A stretch of 64,000 bases of DNA from Limonium bicolor. Its lineage: Eukaryota > Streptophyta > Magnoliopsida > Caryophyllales > Plumbaginaceae. Position numbers and translations under genes: made by a program. The stretch covers positions 34,466,337 through 34,530,336 of the forward strand of contig CM041780.1 of the NCBI GenBank assembly GCA_023374045.1. Direction: 5' to 3'. Positions 1 to 13,080 of this stretch are shown here, in pieces. The notes beneath the pieces were generated by a model, which made no database searches, was not told the origin of the DNA, and worked only from the letters and a program-made list of their open reading frames with translations. Positions within the stretch are counted from its first letter, which is position 1. Every line of letters begins with the position of its first letter.

Positions 1-3000
1 TCACCATGGACAATAGTCCTCCCGTACACACAAAGGTGCTCATTTCGCCAGAGGTCCGGAGGCCCCTGACTATTCTCTTTACCTCGTAAGGCGTCCATGA
101 AAAGGCCGTAGCCACCTGACCCACGATCCAAATAGGGCTCGTTGGGTATAAACCTGGAGCGGAACCCGATCGGGAACCCCTCAGTGATCACAAATGCGCA
201 ACCAGATAGTTTGTAAACTACACTGGATTCCTCACCTCAACTCACACCATCTGTCTCTCATAATGTTTAAGATATGCTCTTAGTCTTATGGAGAATGTAA
301 TTTATTAATTAGTTGCCCAATGGGTCTCACACATACCTAGAAGTAATCTAGGTTATATTCATGTTCGAGATCCATGCTCTAGAGACCGACAATGTCGTGA
401 CTCGTTCCTAAGTTTTACTTAGGTTACCATATACCTAATATTAATACTATGGTATTATATCAAGTAACTGTCATGTTATCACATTAAACGTATATGTATG
501 TTTATATAAGTCGATCTATAGTCGACGTAGTGTTTGTCCCGTAGGACGCTCGTGCATAAATAATTAATGCAGTAACACATAATCACATACACGTATCAAA
601 AACACATAACGCACAAGTGATAACAACCAAATCCGAGCCCAAGGAATTCCTTAGGACAACTCGGATCAAGCCCCTTTACATACCGTTCACCTAGACCAAG
701 GATGCGCAGTGTAGACCACTAGCTCGTCAAGCGCCTTCGTCCGAAGTATGATCTAAACGGCAATAAACTATAAGTCAGTCTCCATGACTAACTAAATCCG
801 GTATTTCCGAATAACAAGTAACCCCGACAGTTCATCCCCGGATTTCTACAGTTATTTGTTACGGGTTTCTCTAAATTAGTCGGCTTGGTTACTAAAACTC
901 GTATGTCGAAATGTTTCGACTGTTAAATTTAATTCGTTATATTTCTTTAATCCTATCCATCATTTAATTTAGGTATATAACTTATAGTTGCATGAATGCA
1001 TGCATTATGTATCATATTGTATTATTTTTCCACCATCCATTATAATACATAGTATTATATAATTCATTAATCCATAGTATTTATATTTGAATTCAAAACT
1101 TATAACTTATAGTTTGTAACTATTTTCATGTAATAACCACCACCATTATATTATATGGTTTCTAACCATCACATATATTCATCCTTATATACATTATTCT
1201 TGTATGTGTATATATTTACCATATAGGTAAGTTTCATGAGTTAGAAAACTCTTATATTATATGTTACATTTTATCATCTTATATTAGATGATTATTCCCA
1301 TTAGTTGTATTATATTATACAACTTTTATTAAGATTATTATCCTAATATTATGTAACAATTTATGTTGTATAATTAAACTCTTAAGGTTTATTCAATAAA
1401 TACCTTAGTTTATAAATCTTATTCATTTATAGTTTGTCACATTATTTAATGTGAATATCCTCACTCATATTAATTCCATTAAAACCATTAACACCATATA
1501 ATTGTTATAACATTTATAACATTGTAAACCATGGTTTAAAATTCATTTCTCCATCTCTTATAATTCGGTTCAGCCCTTTAATTTATTTAAATTCCATTTT
1601 GACCACATAACATTACGTAATGTTATACCATATACTAATATCATATAATATGATATTTTTATTTCCTTTAATTTATAACCTATAGTTTTTATACAAACTA
1701 TATTATATTGCTGAGAAGGCAACATGGTTGTAGCCATATTTCTTTTCATATCCCATAGTTTTATTTATTTACAAAATCACCCCATTATTTATACCATGTT
1801 ATATATATCATATAATATAACATTTTTAACTTATAAAAGGGTATAACCTATGGTTTTATTTTTATAAAATACCGAACAGACCTTGGCTGTTTTGAATTTA
1901 TTACCAACCCCTTTAACTTTCCTAATTTATAATTTGACCACATATAATGTTATGTAATATATCATATATTATAACATTTTAAACCTTAATATAAATATAA
2001 CCTATGGTTATATATCATTATAATTTTGCGAACATACCCCTTATGAGTCCTATATTATTTTTCAACCCTTCCACTTTCTATAATTGGCATTTGGCCCAAT
2101 TTATAACATATAGTTTTATAATATCATTAAAACTATATATTATACATATATCTTATTAAATACTCTTATATAATTCTAAAAATCACCAAATTTACCCAAG
2201 GATTATAATTACCCTTACTAACCATATACTTTCGGTATTTTACAATTCCACCCCTTCTTTTATTCCAAAGTGTCATAATGACATAATAACTATAATTATA
2301 CATATATAGTTTATTTTAATTCCAAAACCAACCAAATAAATTCCTAATAGCCCATGGGTGTTTATAATACCATTTTACACCCTTAATTTTCGGTAATAAC
2401 ATATATACCACATATGTATTAAATTGTTACAATTAAATACTTATCTTATTATAAAACCTTAAATAAGTTATTTAACTTATCTAATTTGGTCAAACCCTAC
2501 CATATGGTCAAGTTTGACCTCCTCAATATTGCCTTGACCATTAATTTCCATATATTACGGTTTGTACCCCTATCTTTTTAGAAATTACCATTTAACCCCA
2601 AAACTTTATAAAATCTTATAATTTTCATTTAAACTCATTCAAACCTCTAATTTTCGGCTTTATTATTATATAGCCCCCAAATTTAATTTAATTACACTTT
2701 ATACCCAAATTCTTTGCGGTAATATATATTTGCTACTTAAACTTAATTAAAACCTTATAAATACATAAATAAAATGGCCTAAAGTACATGGCGTTATTAC
2801 AAACATTAGCTTATAAAATGAATTACACATAAATGCCCAAAAATGCATAAAACTCTCGGCCTTACCCATATCTTTTCCATATTTACCAGTTTTGCACATA
2901 ATGTCTTGAATTTGACAATTATGTTAATTAATGAGTTATAAAATTTACTAAACCATTCCTTAATCACCTAAGGTCAAAATAAGACCTTAATAAACTCATT

Positions 3001-4604
3001 CACTCACGGCATATATATACACATATGTATAAACACATATTAATATACCAAGTGTAGGTTTAAGTGATTTATACCTTATTTTTGCCAAGTTAAGGCCTTG
3101 TTTGGCCACGGCTGTTTGGAGATAAATTTTCCACAGCATTATTTACATGTTTTCAAACAGCAATTAAGGCATGATTAGTCTCCAAGCAAGAGCTAACCAT
3201 AATAAGTGTTTAATGTACATTTTCAAGGTAAATTTTACCTTAGAATACCAAGGCAAGCAATGGTTGTCTTCGGCCTATTTTTACAGAAGTTAAAGAGCAT
3301 CAAAAGAGCTACTAAAACCAAGCTTAAAACTGGTATAACTCAGATTAGAAGATGGCTAATTTTTACCTTGATTAAAATGCCAAAAATGGTGTTTTTGGCT
3401 AATCCTTGAAGCTCTTGATATACCAACTGAATAAGTATGATAAGAAGAAGATTATAAGCTTAGGAAAGCAAGCTTTCAAACCGGAATTGAAGAGAATCAA
3501 AAGATAAGTGCTTAAAGCACATTTTTATACCTTAAGAACAAGTTTAGAATTCTCCACCTCCTTCCCTTGTTACAGCCGAGATTTGCCCTCCTTTTAACCT
3601 CCAAAACAAGCTAGAAACATGGATGGAAATGGTTGATGCTTAGCTCCATGGAAAGAGGAAAGAAATGTGAAGAGAATGAACATATAAAGGCTTAATAAGC
3701 TTACCTAGGTAGCAAAGTGTTCTTCTCTGAATATGGTGACTTCCTGCGGTAATGGAGAAGTAAAAGAGAGGATGGTGAAGCTTGGTGTCGGCTGGGAAGC
3801 AAGGAACATGAGAAAAGAAGCTAGTTTTGCCTTTTAAGTTAATTAATGTTACTTTATGTAATAGTAAATGATGATTCATTAGATTGGCTAGATATTTATG
3901 TTGCTTAATGGGTGGGCATGACAGCTAATATAAGGCGGCAATGCTTGGTTTGGTCAATGGATGACATTTGACCATGGTTAAAACTAAGTAATTAAATGTT
4001 ATTTTAGGTACTATTCATCCAAAATCACCCATTTTGATTTACTTTTAAAATTTGATTTAGACTTATAATATAGTCTATCATGTCACATAAATGATATAAA
4101 GAATGTAATCTAGTCTTTAAAGTGACAAAAAGTCATTATCTTAGAGCTCATACACAAAAACGTGCTTTAAGGTGTTTTAGCGCACATTTTGTGTCACAAG
4201 GTGTTTTTGAGCTTAGTTTTCTTTGAGAACTATTTTGTTGTGTTCCTTACATGATAATTGATGATAGGAATCCAATTTTATATCATTTAGAGGTCATAAG
4301 ACCTTTTAGTTTTCTTAGAGCACATTTTTGCCCTACTTGACCTTGAAGCATATAAGTGCTTGTTCTTTGTGTTGGAGTGTTGTCCAACGATTGTAGTATG
4401 TTTAGTTATGTGTTAATATGCTTAGGACAAAATTTTAGGTCCTAAGAAGTTCATTTGGGTATGTATTCACCCTAAACAGTCAAAGGGTGCAATATCTTGC
4501 TTTGTGTTGACCACTGTTGTTCTCAATTGACTTTTAAGGCATGCTTAGGCCTTAATTAATGTAATTAGATGTTTAATCCATGTTTAATTAGTTTGGGTAC
4601 TTCA
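1..4604 (-). mobile_element. Partial LTR (type 3 family) of a Ty3/gypsy element, minus orientation
   Basis: The first kilobase matches the LTR at 52209-58301 block by block: the 'cgtacacacaaaggtgctca' stretch, the GACCGACAATGTCGTG block, a GTCGATCTATAGTCGAC hairpin, and a CCGAG..CTCGG block around an AAGGAATTCCTT palindrome. The rest is AT-rich and non-coding. The right edge reads GGGTACTTCA at 4604, matching the GGGGTATTTCA-type ends of the other LTRs (the LTR 5' end on the minus strand). The left end lies outside the window, so no target duplication can be tested. Small ORFs here (3206-3409, 3640-3879) look like chance. Confidence 0.7.
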
Positions 4605-6597
4605 AGTAGCGCAATAGCTGTCTAGCGGGTGTAAAACTAAAAGTCGACCGCATTAGTAGCGCAATAGTTGTCCAGCGGGTGTAAAATGAAAAGTCGACCG
4701 CACTAGTAGCGATGTAGCTGTCTAGCGGGTGTAAAACGAAAAGTCGTCCGCACTAGTAGCGCAATAGCTGTCTAGTGGGTGTAAAATGAAAAGGCAACAG
4801 CACTAGTAGCGTAATAGCTGTCTAGCAGGTGTAAAACGAAAAGTCGACCGCACTAGTAGCGCAATAGCTGTCTAACGGGTGTAAAATGAAAAGTCGATTG
4901 CACTAGTAGCGCAATAGCTGTCTAGTGGGTGTAAAATGAAAAGTCGACCGCACTAGTAGCGTAATAGTTGTCTAACGGGTGTAAAACGAAAAGTTGACCG
5001 CACTAGTAGCGCAATAGCTGTCCAGCGGGTGTAAAACGAAAAGTCGACCGCACTAGTAGCGTAATAGATGTCTAGCGGGTGTAAAACAAAAAGTCGACCG
5101 CATGAGTAGCGCAATAGCTATGGCAGGTGTAAAATGAAAATTCGACCGCACTAGTAGCGCAATAGCTGTCTAGCGGATGTAAAATGAAAAGTCGACCGCA
5201 CTTAAAGCGCAATAGTTGTCTAGCGGGTGTAAAACGAGAAGTCGACCGCACTAGTAGCGCAATAGCTATCTAGCGGGTATAAAATAAAAAGTTGACCGCA
5301 CTAGTAGCGCAATAGCTGTCCAGCGGGTGTAAAATGAAAAGTCGACCGCACTAGTAGCGCCATAGCTGTCTAGCGGTTGTAAAACGAAAAGTCGACCGCA
5401 CTAGTAGCGCAATAGCTGTCTAGCAGGTGTAAAACGAAAAGGCGACCGCACTAGTAGCGCAATAGCTGTTTAGCGGGTGTAAAACGAAAGGTCGACCGCA
5501 CTAGTAGCGCAATAGCTGTCTAGCGGGTGTAAAACGAAAAGTCGACCGCACTAGTAGCGCAATAGCTGTCTAGCGGGTGTAAAATTAAAAGTCAACCGCA
5601 CTAGTAGCGCAATAGCTGTCCAGGGGTGTAAAACGAAAAGTCGACCGCACTAGTATCACAATGTCTGTCTAGCGGGTGTAAAATGAAAAGGTGACCGCAC
5701 TAGTAGCGCAATAGCTGTCTAGCGGTGTAAAACGAAAAGTCGACCACTAGTAGCGCAATAGCTGTCTAGCGGGTGTAAAATGAAAAGTCAACCGCACTAG
5801 TAGCGCAATAGCTGTCTAGCGGGTGTAAAATGAAAAGTCGACCACACTAGTAGCGCAATAGCTGTCTAGCGGGTGTAAAACGAAAAGTAGACCGCACTAG
5901 TAGCGCAATAGCTGTCTAGCGGGTGTAAAACGAAAAGTCGACCGCAATAGTAGTGCAATAGCTGTCTAGCAGGTGTAAAACGAAAAGTCGACCGCACTAG
6001 TATCGCAATGTCTGTCTAGCGGGTGTAAAACGAAAAGTCGACCGCACTAGTAGCGCAATAGCTGTCTAGCGGGTGTAAAATGAAAAGGCGACCGCACTAG
6101 TAGTGCAATAGCTGTCTAGCGGGTGTAAAACGAAAAGTCGACCACACTAGTAGCGCAATAGCTGTCTAGCGGGTGTAAATGAAAAGTCGACCGCACTAGT
6201 AGCGCAATAGCTGTCCAGCGGGTGTAAAACGAAAAGTCGACCGCACTAGTATCGCAATGTCTGTCTAGCGGGTGTAAAACGAAAAGTCGACCGCACTAGT
6301 AGCGCAATAGCTGTCTAGCGGGTGTAAAATGAAAAGGCGACCGCACTAGTAGCGCAATAGCTGTCTAGCGGGTGTATAACGAAAATTCGACCACACTAGT
6401 AGCGCAATAGCTGTCTAGCAGGTGTAAAATGAAAAGTCGACCGCACTAGTAGCGCAATAGCTGTCTAGCGGGTGTAAAATGAAAAGTCAACCGCACTAGT
6501 AGCGCAATAGCTATCTTGCGGGTGTAAAATGAAAAAGCAACCGCACTAGTAGCACAATAGCTGTCTAGCGGGTTTGAAGCGAAAATGGCGAATCGAA
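4605..6597. repeat. 50-bp tandem satellite array, about 39-40 units
   Basis: A regular 50-bp unit starting AGTAGCGCAATAGCTGTC and ending GTCGACCGCACT repeats head to tail. Units differ by point changes and 1-2 bp deletions. A variant beginning AGTATCGCAATGTCTG recurs near 5652, 6000 and 6248; the last two are five units apart and the units between them share private variants, so a five-unit higher-order repeat is present. The last unit (from 6548) decays into unique sequence. Tat/Ogre-type elements are known to carry tandem arrays in untranslated regions, and this array lies between a Tat-like leader and an inserted LTR, so it may be internal to that element. Confidence 0.93.
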
Positions 6598-8415
6598 TAG
6601 TAAAAGGGTTTTGCGAGTGAAAAGCCACCTGAGTGGAATGAAGATTATACTTTGAACTTGAGTGAAACAATTGATCGAACGACGTGAGTGATTTTGTGGT
6701 ACCGTTGAAAGGATTCCCACATGCAAATGGAATGAGATATGACTTGGTTAGCAAATGCATTAATCGAATCAAACTCCCTATTTGTGGATGTAAATTTTAA
6801 TGTGAGCTGATGGCTCCAGAGTTGTTTCAAATTTTGAGATGACTTTGGAAACTTGATGACCGCTGCTTTTGAAGGTGGGTTGAACTTCAAAAATAGCGGG
6901 TCACGACATGGGGACTAGATCATTTATTTTGTAATACATTTGTGAAAATAAATTTTGAAAACTGTTTTTTGAAAAATGTTTTTTGAAAACAATTTCGAAA
7001 TAATGTTCATGAAAAATACTGTTTGAAATTTGTTTGTAGAAAGTATGTTTTTTTTTAAATCGATTTTCGAGAATTGTTTTGGAAATAACATTATAGTGAA
7101 ATAAAGTTTTTAGAGATGACCTGACAGGTTTTCAAACCCAAATATTTATGAGTAAAATTTAAGTAGGATTCTAAATTGAACGGGCTCGTAAAACAGCGTT
7201 AAGGGACATGCAAAAAAGAATTCTGAACGTTTTGCAAAGTTTATAACAGATTGGTTTGAAAAGGTGGTTTGCACACATGTATAACATAAAGTAAATCGTG
7301 GCTATATTTGATGTAGAGCTGTAAGTGTTAATGTTGGGATAATCACTTTCCAGGTCAATCGATGCTTCCATACCACCGGGGGAACCGTCGTCCCTTCACT
7401 GTTCATCTCTCGGGATTTATCTCTGTTATGCCTTGTGGGGCACGTCATCAAGAAAAACCGGAGTGCTTAAGTTCGAAAGGTCAGGATACCTGAAGTGATA
7501 CAGTCACACGAGCCACGGACAGGGATTATCACAACATACTCACTTTTCGGGAAACTCGGGGAAGTACTGCATGGGAACGGTCTCTCGTCGTCTGCACGAT
7601 AAGGTGTGTCTAAAGTCCAAATTATTCACTGACTACGCTATGTCATGTATGGGTATCCATAAATACGGGATCCTCTATGAATTTGTAGCGCGACATTGGG
7701 CTTTAAAGACACCCGTGGTGTAGAGGACACCTGGAGAACTGAGCCCATGCAATCTTAGGGTATGGCAAAAGGGTGGTTAGATAGACGACATACAAGAGGG
7801 CAACTACCCATAAAACCCATCCTAGACACTAGATAAGGCAGTTGGACACTGAAGGCTCATAGCTTACTATATGCTGGCTTTGACTCGAAAGGTGTTTGAA
7901 TGGATCCTGAGTTGTTTCAAGGTGAGACAACTATGGCCATACCACCTCGTGGGTTTACTTCTTAGCTACGAAGGACCCATACTCAGAGGGAATCAATTGT
8001 GGACCAATCGTTAATCCCGACCGCAGATAGTAAAGGTGACACAGAGGAATGCATGTTCCTAAACTACCCGATGCAACAATGGGTTGGCTCCTTTCTACGA
8101 AGGCCCCATTTACAAAACTGTAATTAAGCAATTATATCATGAATGAAGGGCAGTAAACATAAGACAATAAACACACAATAGTAAACAAAAGTGAAGCATG
8201 TAAAGGTCAAAGCACACATGTGGTAATCAAAGTCAATTTCAAACTCTAAACATTCGTCCTAACTATCCTTACAAAGCACACTCTAAGTGTGGAGTAGAGT
8301 AATCCTAATGGCTTTTGAATGAATCTCTTGGAGGTTTTGAAAGAAGTTGGGGAATCCTGACAATTTTGAATGGAGTTCAGTCTTCCTTGAGTTTGAGAAA
8401 TACTTACTCAAGTTT
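6598..8415 (-). other. Non-coding leader of a Tat-like element; no gene seen
   Basis: The stretch lies on the downstream side (minus strand) of a Tat-like primer site. It has no convincing reading frame; ORFs of 66-108 codons on the minus strand have no recognisable motif. Probably 5' untranslated sequence of the element whose LTR is at 8437-12673. Confidence 0.35.
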
Positions 8416-8433
8416 TCCCCAGCAGAGTCGCCA
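8416..8433 (-). promoter_or_regulatory. Primer binding site, Tat/Ogre type
   Basis: The minus strand reads TGGCGACTCTGCTGGGGA, the motif placed just after the 5' LTR in Tat/Ogre Ty3 elements. It begins three bases beyond an LTR end reading ...CACCCTCCACA, as expected for an element on the minus strand. Confidence 0.6.
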
Positions 8434-10404
8434 TTCTGTGGAGGGTGATTTTTCGGTATGAAGGGGAGTCTATTAAAATATGGTCTAACTAAGAAGTCTA
8501 GATCCTGGGAATTTGCCATTCTGTGGAGGGTGAAAACCCGTTATTCTTGACATCCCTCAAATACCTACTAAATCCTACGTCTTTCCCATAAAGCATAAAG
8601 GGGAGCGCAAGTGTGCACTACACCCGCTCTCAATGGGCTCCACATGGGCTTATGCCCTAAGGGCGGAAATTGACTAGTGTCGCCACCTAGTTTAACCTAA
8701 GATACTAGGAAGGAACGGAAGGAGGGTTCTAAGAACCATTGGTTGACTCTGAATTTATTGCCTATGGATGGGGCTTATCCGGTCATACTAGAAATTCCGT
8801 GTGGGTTCACACTGGGTTACACCCCTTAGAAGTGGTAACGACCATAACTTTGGATTGCTGCCCGAGGAAATCTCGGTCTCCAATTGTCGGGTTTCTTTCT
8901 TTCAAAAACCTTATTAGAGAGATTCAATTAAAGCCAAAGGATAGGATTGTGTGGGTTGAGGAGTAGATGATTTTGAAGAGTTTGAAGAAATAGGCTGGTC
9001 TTGAAGTATCGGTTTGTGGGATTGGTCAAAGTGTTGAGATGTTTTGTTTATTTTCGAGGGGTTTTAGCTTGTCTCGGCTTTTGTGGAGCTAAGGGCATTT
9101 TGGTCATTCATATGGAGTTAAGGGGTTTTTAGATCATTTGTTGGAGTTGAAGAGCTTCCCGGGTTTGTTAGGTTCAAATTTCGAAGTGGTTAGCTTTTTG
9201 AGGTGTTTTGTGAAGCCAAAGGTGTTAAAGAAGAGTTCAGGTTTTTGGGATGATTGAGTGTAAGAAGATATTCGGTTTGTAGGTGCTCGAGTTTTGAAGA
9301 TGTTTCAGATGACTTAGGTTGTTCGGGAGTATTCGGGAATTGGAGGTCCTATGCGACTTGGAGTTGGTTCAGGGAAGGATTAAGAAGTGTTTATGTGTCC
9401 TGAAGCTCTAATGGAAGGGTTGGATTGGTTATTCAGAATTGTCTCTCTTAAAGTTTTAAAACCGAAAAGTCATTTTTGTTGTAAAAGGACGGATAATCCC
9501 GAGGGATTACCCTATGTACCCCCTCGAACACGACACTTAATTAATGGTAAGTGTCGAGGCTCGAAAGATGGGGCAATGAATTTATGTCGAAAATAGGATT
9601 TATAGACAAACACCATAGATAAGATGTTCTCGGTCAAATCCTAATAACGTCTCTAACTCCGGGGTTTAAAACGTTAAAACTGAAAACATTGAAATCAAGC
9701 GGAAGGGAGTTAGACGATTCTAAAATCCGGGCTGCAGCTAGGAAGGCCGTTACTTCCCTAGCACCCCGCCTTGTAAAAATCTAGGCTGCAATTAGGGGAG
9801 GTTTGTCACCCTAATGCCCCGCCTAAAACGATCCAGACTCTGACAAGGGAGGTTATGACCCAGTGCCCCGCCTCGGATTTTTATTTTGGAAGGGAGACAA
9901 GTGATGCCTAACTAGGGAGAAAACGTTATTTGAAGGTGTTAGACATCCCATGTTCCCCGAAAACAGTTTAGTTTTGAATTGAAAACTAAGCTTGAAAACT
10001 TTGGAAGTTGTTCGGAATCCTCGGTGAAGAAACACTGATTTTGAGGAATGTTTTTAGGAGAAAACTTTTTGTATATGTGAGAGAACTTTCTGCATTTGAG
10101 AAGAGTTTTCTGTGATGTGAGAAGAGTTTTTCCTTTAAAATACCACAAAATGGTTTCTTTGAAAACGTGATAAAATGATTGTTTGAAATTGAGAAAGAAG
10201 ATTTTTGTGATTAAAGCCAAATAAAGAGGAATGTTTTTGGATCTTTGAATGGGATTTACAAGTTGGGTTTGAGTTGGATTGAACTAGTCGAATTGAATTG
10301 GACTGAACTGGATTAAAGATGAGATGGTTTGAATTGAATTTGGGGTTTGAATTGGACTTGGTCAATGTTTTGGGTCAAAGTCGAGGTCAAGTCAAAGTTT
10401 CTAG

Positions 10405-10690
10405 TCAAACTTGGGTCATGGTCAAACTCGGGTCATGGTCAAACTCGGGTCATGGTCAAACTCGGGTCATGATCAAACTCGGGTCATGGGCAAACTCGGG
10501 TCATGGTCAAGCTCGGGTCATGGTCAAACTCGGGTCATGGTCAAACTTGGGTTTCGTCAAACTCGGTTTGGTCAATCTTGGGTTTGGTCAATCTCAGGTT
10601 TGGTCAATCTCAGGTTAGGTCAATCTCAGGTTTGGTCAATCTCAGGTTTGGTCAATCTTAGGTTTGGTCAATCTCAAGTCTTTTGTAGAC
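10405..10690. repeat. 17-bp then 16-bp minisatellites
   Basis: About nine copies of a 17-bp unit (CTCGGGTCATGGTCAAA) grade into about eight copies of a 16-bp unit (TTTGGTCAATCTCAGG). The two units are related by point changes, as if one grew out of the other. Confidence 0.9.
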
Positions 10691-10767
10691 TTGGTTTCAG
10701 ATCAAAGGACTATTGGACTTGACACATTTTGTAGATTTTAGGTTTCTTGCGGGCTTTGGGCCAGATC

Positions 10768-10962
10768 AGATTTGGGTGTTGGGTCAATTCGGGTGTTGGG
10801 CCGATTTGGGTGTTAGGCCGACTTGGGTGTTGGGCCGACTTGGGTTTGGGCCGACTTGGTTTGGGCCGACTTGGGTTTGGGCCGATTTGGGTATTGGGCC
10901 GATTTGGGTGTTGGGCCGATTTGGGTGTTGGGCCGATTTGGGTATTGGGCCGATTTAGATTT
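10768..10962. repeat. 17-bp minisatellite, TTTGGGTGTTGGGCCGA unit
   Basis: About eleven head-to-tail copies with small changes. It lies about 80 bp after the preceding minisatellite pair and has the same unit length and G+T bias. The repeat-coded reading frames here are artefacts of the periodicity. Confidence 0.88.
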
Positions 10963-11837
10963 TTGATTTGTTGTCCTGATTTGGGACTTGAGGTTGGTTT
11001 TAAGAATGGGCCAGATCCTTAACTACACCAGAAATTAAGTTGATGATGTGGAATTTGCCTCCATTTTGGATCAAGCTAATTATACAAATTTTTATCATAA
11101 CTAAGGGGTGGTTTGGAAAGTCTTACAACAGAAAGGGTTGCTTTCACCGTCCGGACTCTACGGCCCGTTTGAGTGAGACAAGCCCTTGAGCTTAAAAGCT
11201 TTTCTAGAGCGGGCCCCAAGGGTCCACTAATGGGGTCATCCTAATGCGCTGTCTAAGGCCACCTGTCCTAGCTCGGTTCGGCTAGTTATGGACTGAATCT
11301 GAAAGAAACTAGATGGGCCGATGTTTATGCAAGCCCAAACAGAACAAGCCCATGCGATTTCACAAGTAACAAACCATCGAGACAAACAAACTGTAGGCAT
11401 GAATTTCAAAAGCCATATAAACCATATGCATGCAGGAGTTTCAAAAGCCATCCATGAATCATATATACACAGGACTGAATGTCAGGGGTTATCCAAGCAG
11501 CATATATGCGAGCGTGAAATTTCAAAACAAGTCAAGTAACATGCCAATTTTAATCAAGCCTAAATTTTTGAATAAAGCACCAACAAAAAAGAACCTACTG
11601 TATGGGTTGCTAACCAATAGTTACTCTACTCTATTTATCTATCTGTCAATGGTCAAATAAAGGTTGCAGGTAATAAGAAAAAAAACCAAAGGAATAAATA
11701 GACAGAAGAAAAAGGCTATATACACAAACTAAAATGAAATTTGATGTGAATAACAAATTAAAACACCACTTATTCTAATGTATTCTGACTTTTGCCTACA
11801 AACTGTTAAAACTAACTGCGATACTGCTAGTATCCCC

Positions 11838-12008
11838 ACTGCATACCTTAACCAATTGAGCTATAATGTTATTCGATAAGCTAAGCGAATAAATAAATCA
11901 AAAACCCTGTTGCAAGCTGAGGCAAAATAAGAAAATGTCTTCCGTTCATACCAGGAGCCGAACCCGAGACCAATGGGTTATATGGCGTTAACCAATTATG
12001 CTAGGTCA
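11838..12008 (-). repeat. tRNA-derived modules, SINE-like remnants
   Basis: The minus strand near 12003-11990 reads TAGCATAATTGGTTAACGC (A-box like), followed at about 11965-11954 by GGGTTCGGCTCC (B-box like), the layout of an internal Pol III promoter. A second A-box-like AGCTCAATTGGTTAAGG lies at about 11862-11846 with no clear B box. No acceptor stem can be folded, so these are not functional tRNA genes. Confidence 0.35.
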
Positions 12009-12673
12009 GATTTCGATATACACAAGAGAAAAATAATACAAGTGCCCTAATTTTGACTAGATAACTCTTCTAAAAAATGCTACAATTTCAAAAGAAAGCA
12101 TACAATAAAAATGAGAAGATTAATCTAATGGCATGAAATTATGGGATATATTTAAAATAAGGTTCAAAAACATTATGAGGTACAAATAAATAGAATAGCA
12201 TAATAATATGTACATGAAATGATAAAATAGCCCTAGAATGATGATGACAAATATAATGTAAAATGAGGAACGTGTAAAATGAATTAAATATATGCAAGCA
12301 ATAACAAATAAAATTGGATAAATAAAGCAGTTATAATACTAATCGTAATAATACGCACATAAAATAATGAGATAGTATTAACATAATGGGGATGAAAATA
12401 CAAGTGAGTGTAATAAAAATGAAGGCTAAATTGGATGGGTAAATAAAAGAAAATGGATGGGCTTCAAACCGGATTTGTCACTGGAAACTCATTTTTGAAA
12501 AAAATGTGTTTTAATAGAATGCTTTAGAAATTGGTTTAAAAAGTTTGTCATGAAATGATGGTTTCATTTTGGCAAGCACGTTGATACGTTTTGAAAAGAA
12601 AGGCAACGACCCCTCTTATTTCATGTATTTTCTTGAATTTTGCTTTATGGGGTGAGAATTTTTGGTGTCTACA

Positions 12674-13080
12674 GTCGCAGACTCTCTTGTCTGGGTTTTG
12701 TTACTCCCTTTTCTCTTCATTGTGTAGTTATGCTCCCTTTCTTGTTGGCTGCGCATGGTTCTCGCGACTGCGAAGCATGTCGCACCATGGTGCCGTAAAT
12801 TTCACTATCCTGTATTTAGGATCTTCAATCTTCTGCTGTTAAGTTTGGTTATTGTCGTTCAAACGGGAACCTTCTTCGGGATTCCTAGTTTTTGGAATCT
12901 ACCGTATGACAGGTTCTTTCTCTTTACAAAGTTTATTTTACAACTGTCAGATCGGGTTTTCCTGAGTATGAGAGGTCTTAACATCTCTCTGGCGTTCTTC
13001 TTCCAACTTATAATGGGGGTTGCGGAGGGCGGGATTGGTTATGTAGGTATCCATATCACACTGGAAGTTCCTAGCTAGCA
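12674..13080. other. Unassigned 0.4 kb stretch
   Basis: It lies between the Tat-like LTR start and the element 0 leader. An open frame of 107 codons (12755-13078, plus) has no recognisable domain and sits between two repeat edges, so I do not call a gene. It may be decayed internal sequence of element 0. Confidence 0.25.

Larger units (their letters stand above)
8437..12673 (-). mobile_element. LTR of a Tat/Ogre-like Ty3 element (non-coding)
   Basis: On the minus strand the block starts TGTAGACACC (12673) and ends CACCCTCCACA (8437), next to the primer site, giving TG...CA ends over about 4.2 kb. Inside are three neighbouring 16-17 bp minisatellites, a GTCGCCACCTAG block near 8683, and tRNA-like modules near 11840-12010. 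The terminal TGTGGAGGGTG motif is duplicated (8437 and 8522), so about 85 bp at this end may be a local duplication. There is no coding signal; the 91-103 codon ORFs are produced by the minisatellites. Orientation rests on the primer site. I could not confirm a partner LTR. Confidence 0.5.

Noticed and set aside
4605..6597. CRISPR-like array
   Set aside because: Units are contiguous with no unique spacers, and the context is a plant repeat; it is an ordinary tandem satellite.
10319..11022. Overlapping open frames of 81-103 codons with repeating GQTRVMVKLGSWSN-type residues
   Set aside because: They are translations of 16-17 bp minisatellites; a non-stop unit repeated in three frames gives long frames without any gene.
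11950..12008. Functional tRNA gene
   Set aside because: A and B boxes are present, but no acceptor stem or plausible cloverleaf can be formed.
12755..13078. 107-codon frame with hydrophobic segments
   Set aside because: No known family, between two repeat edges, no support from a second copy.
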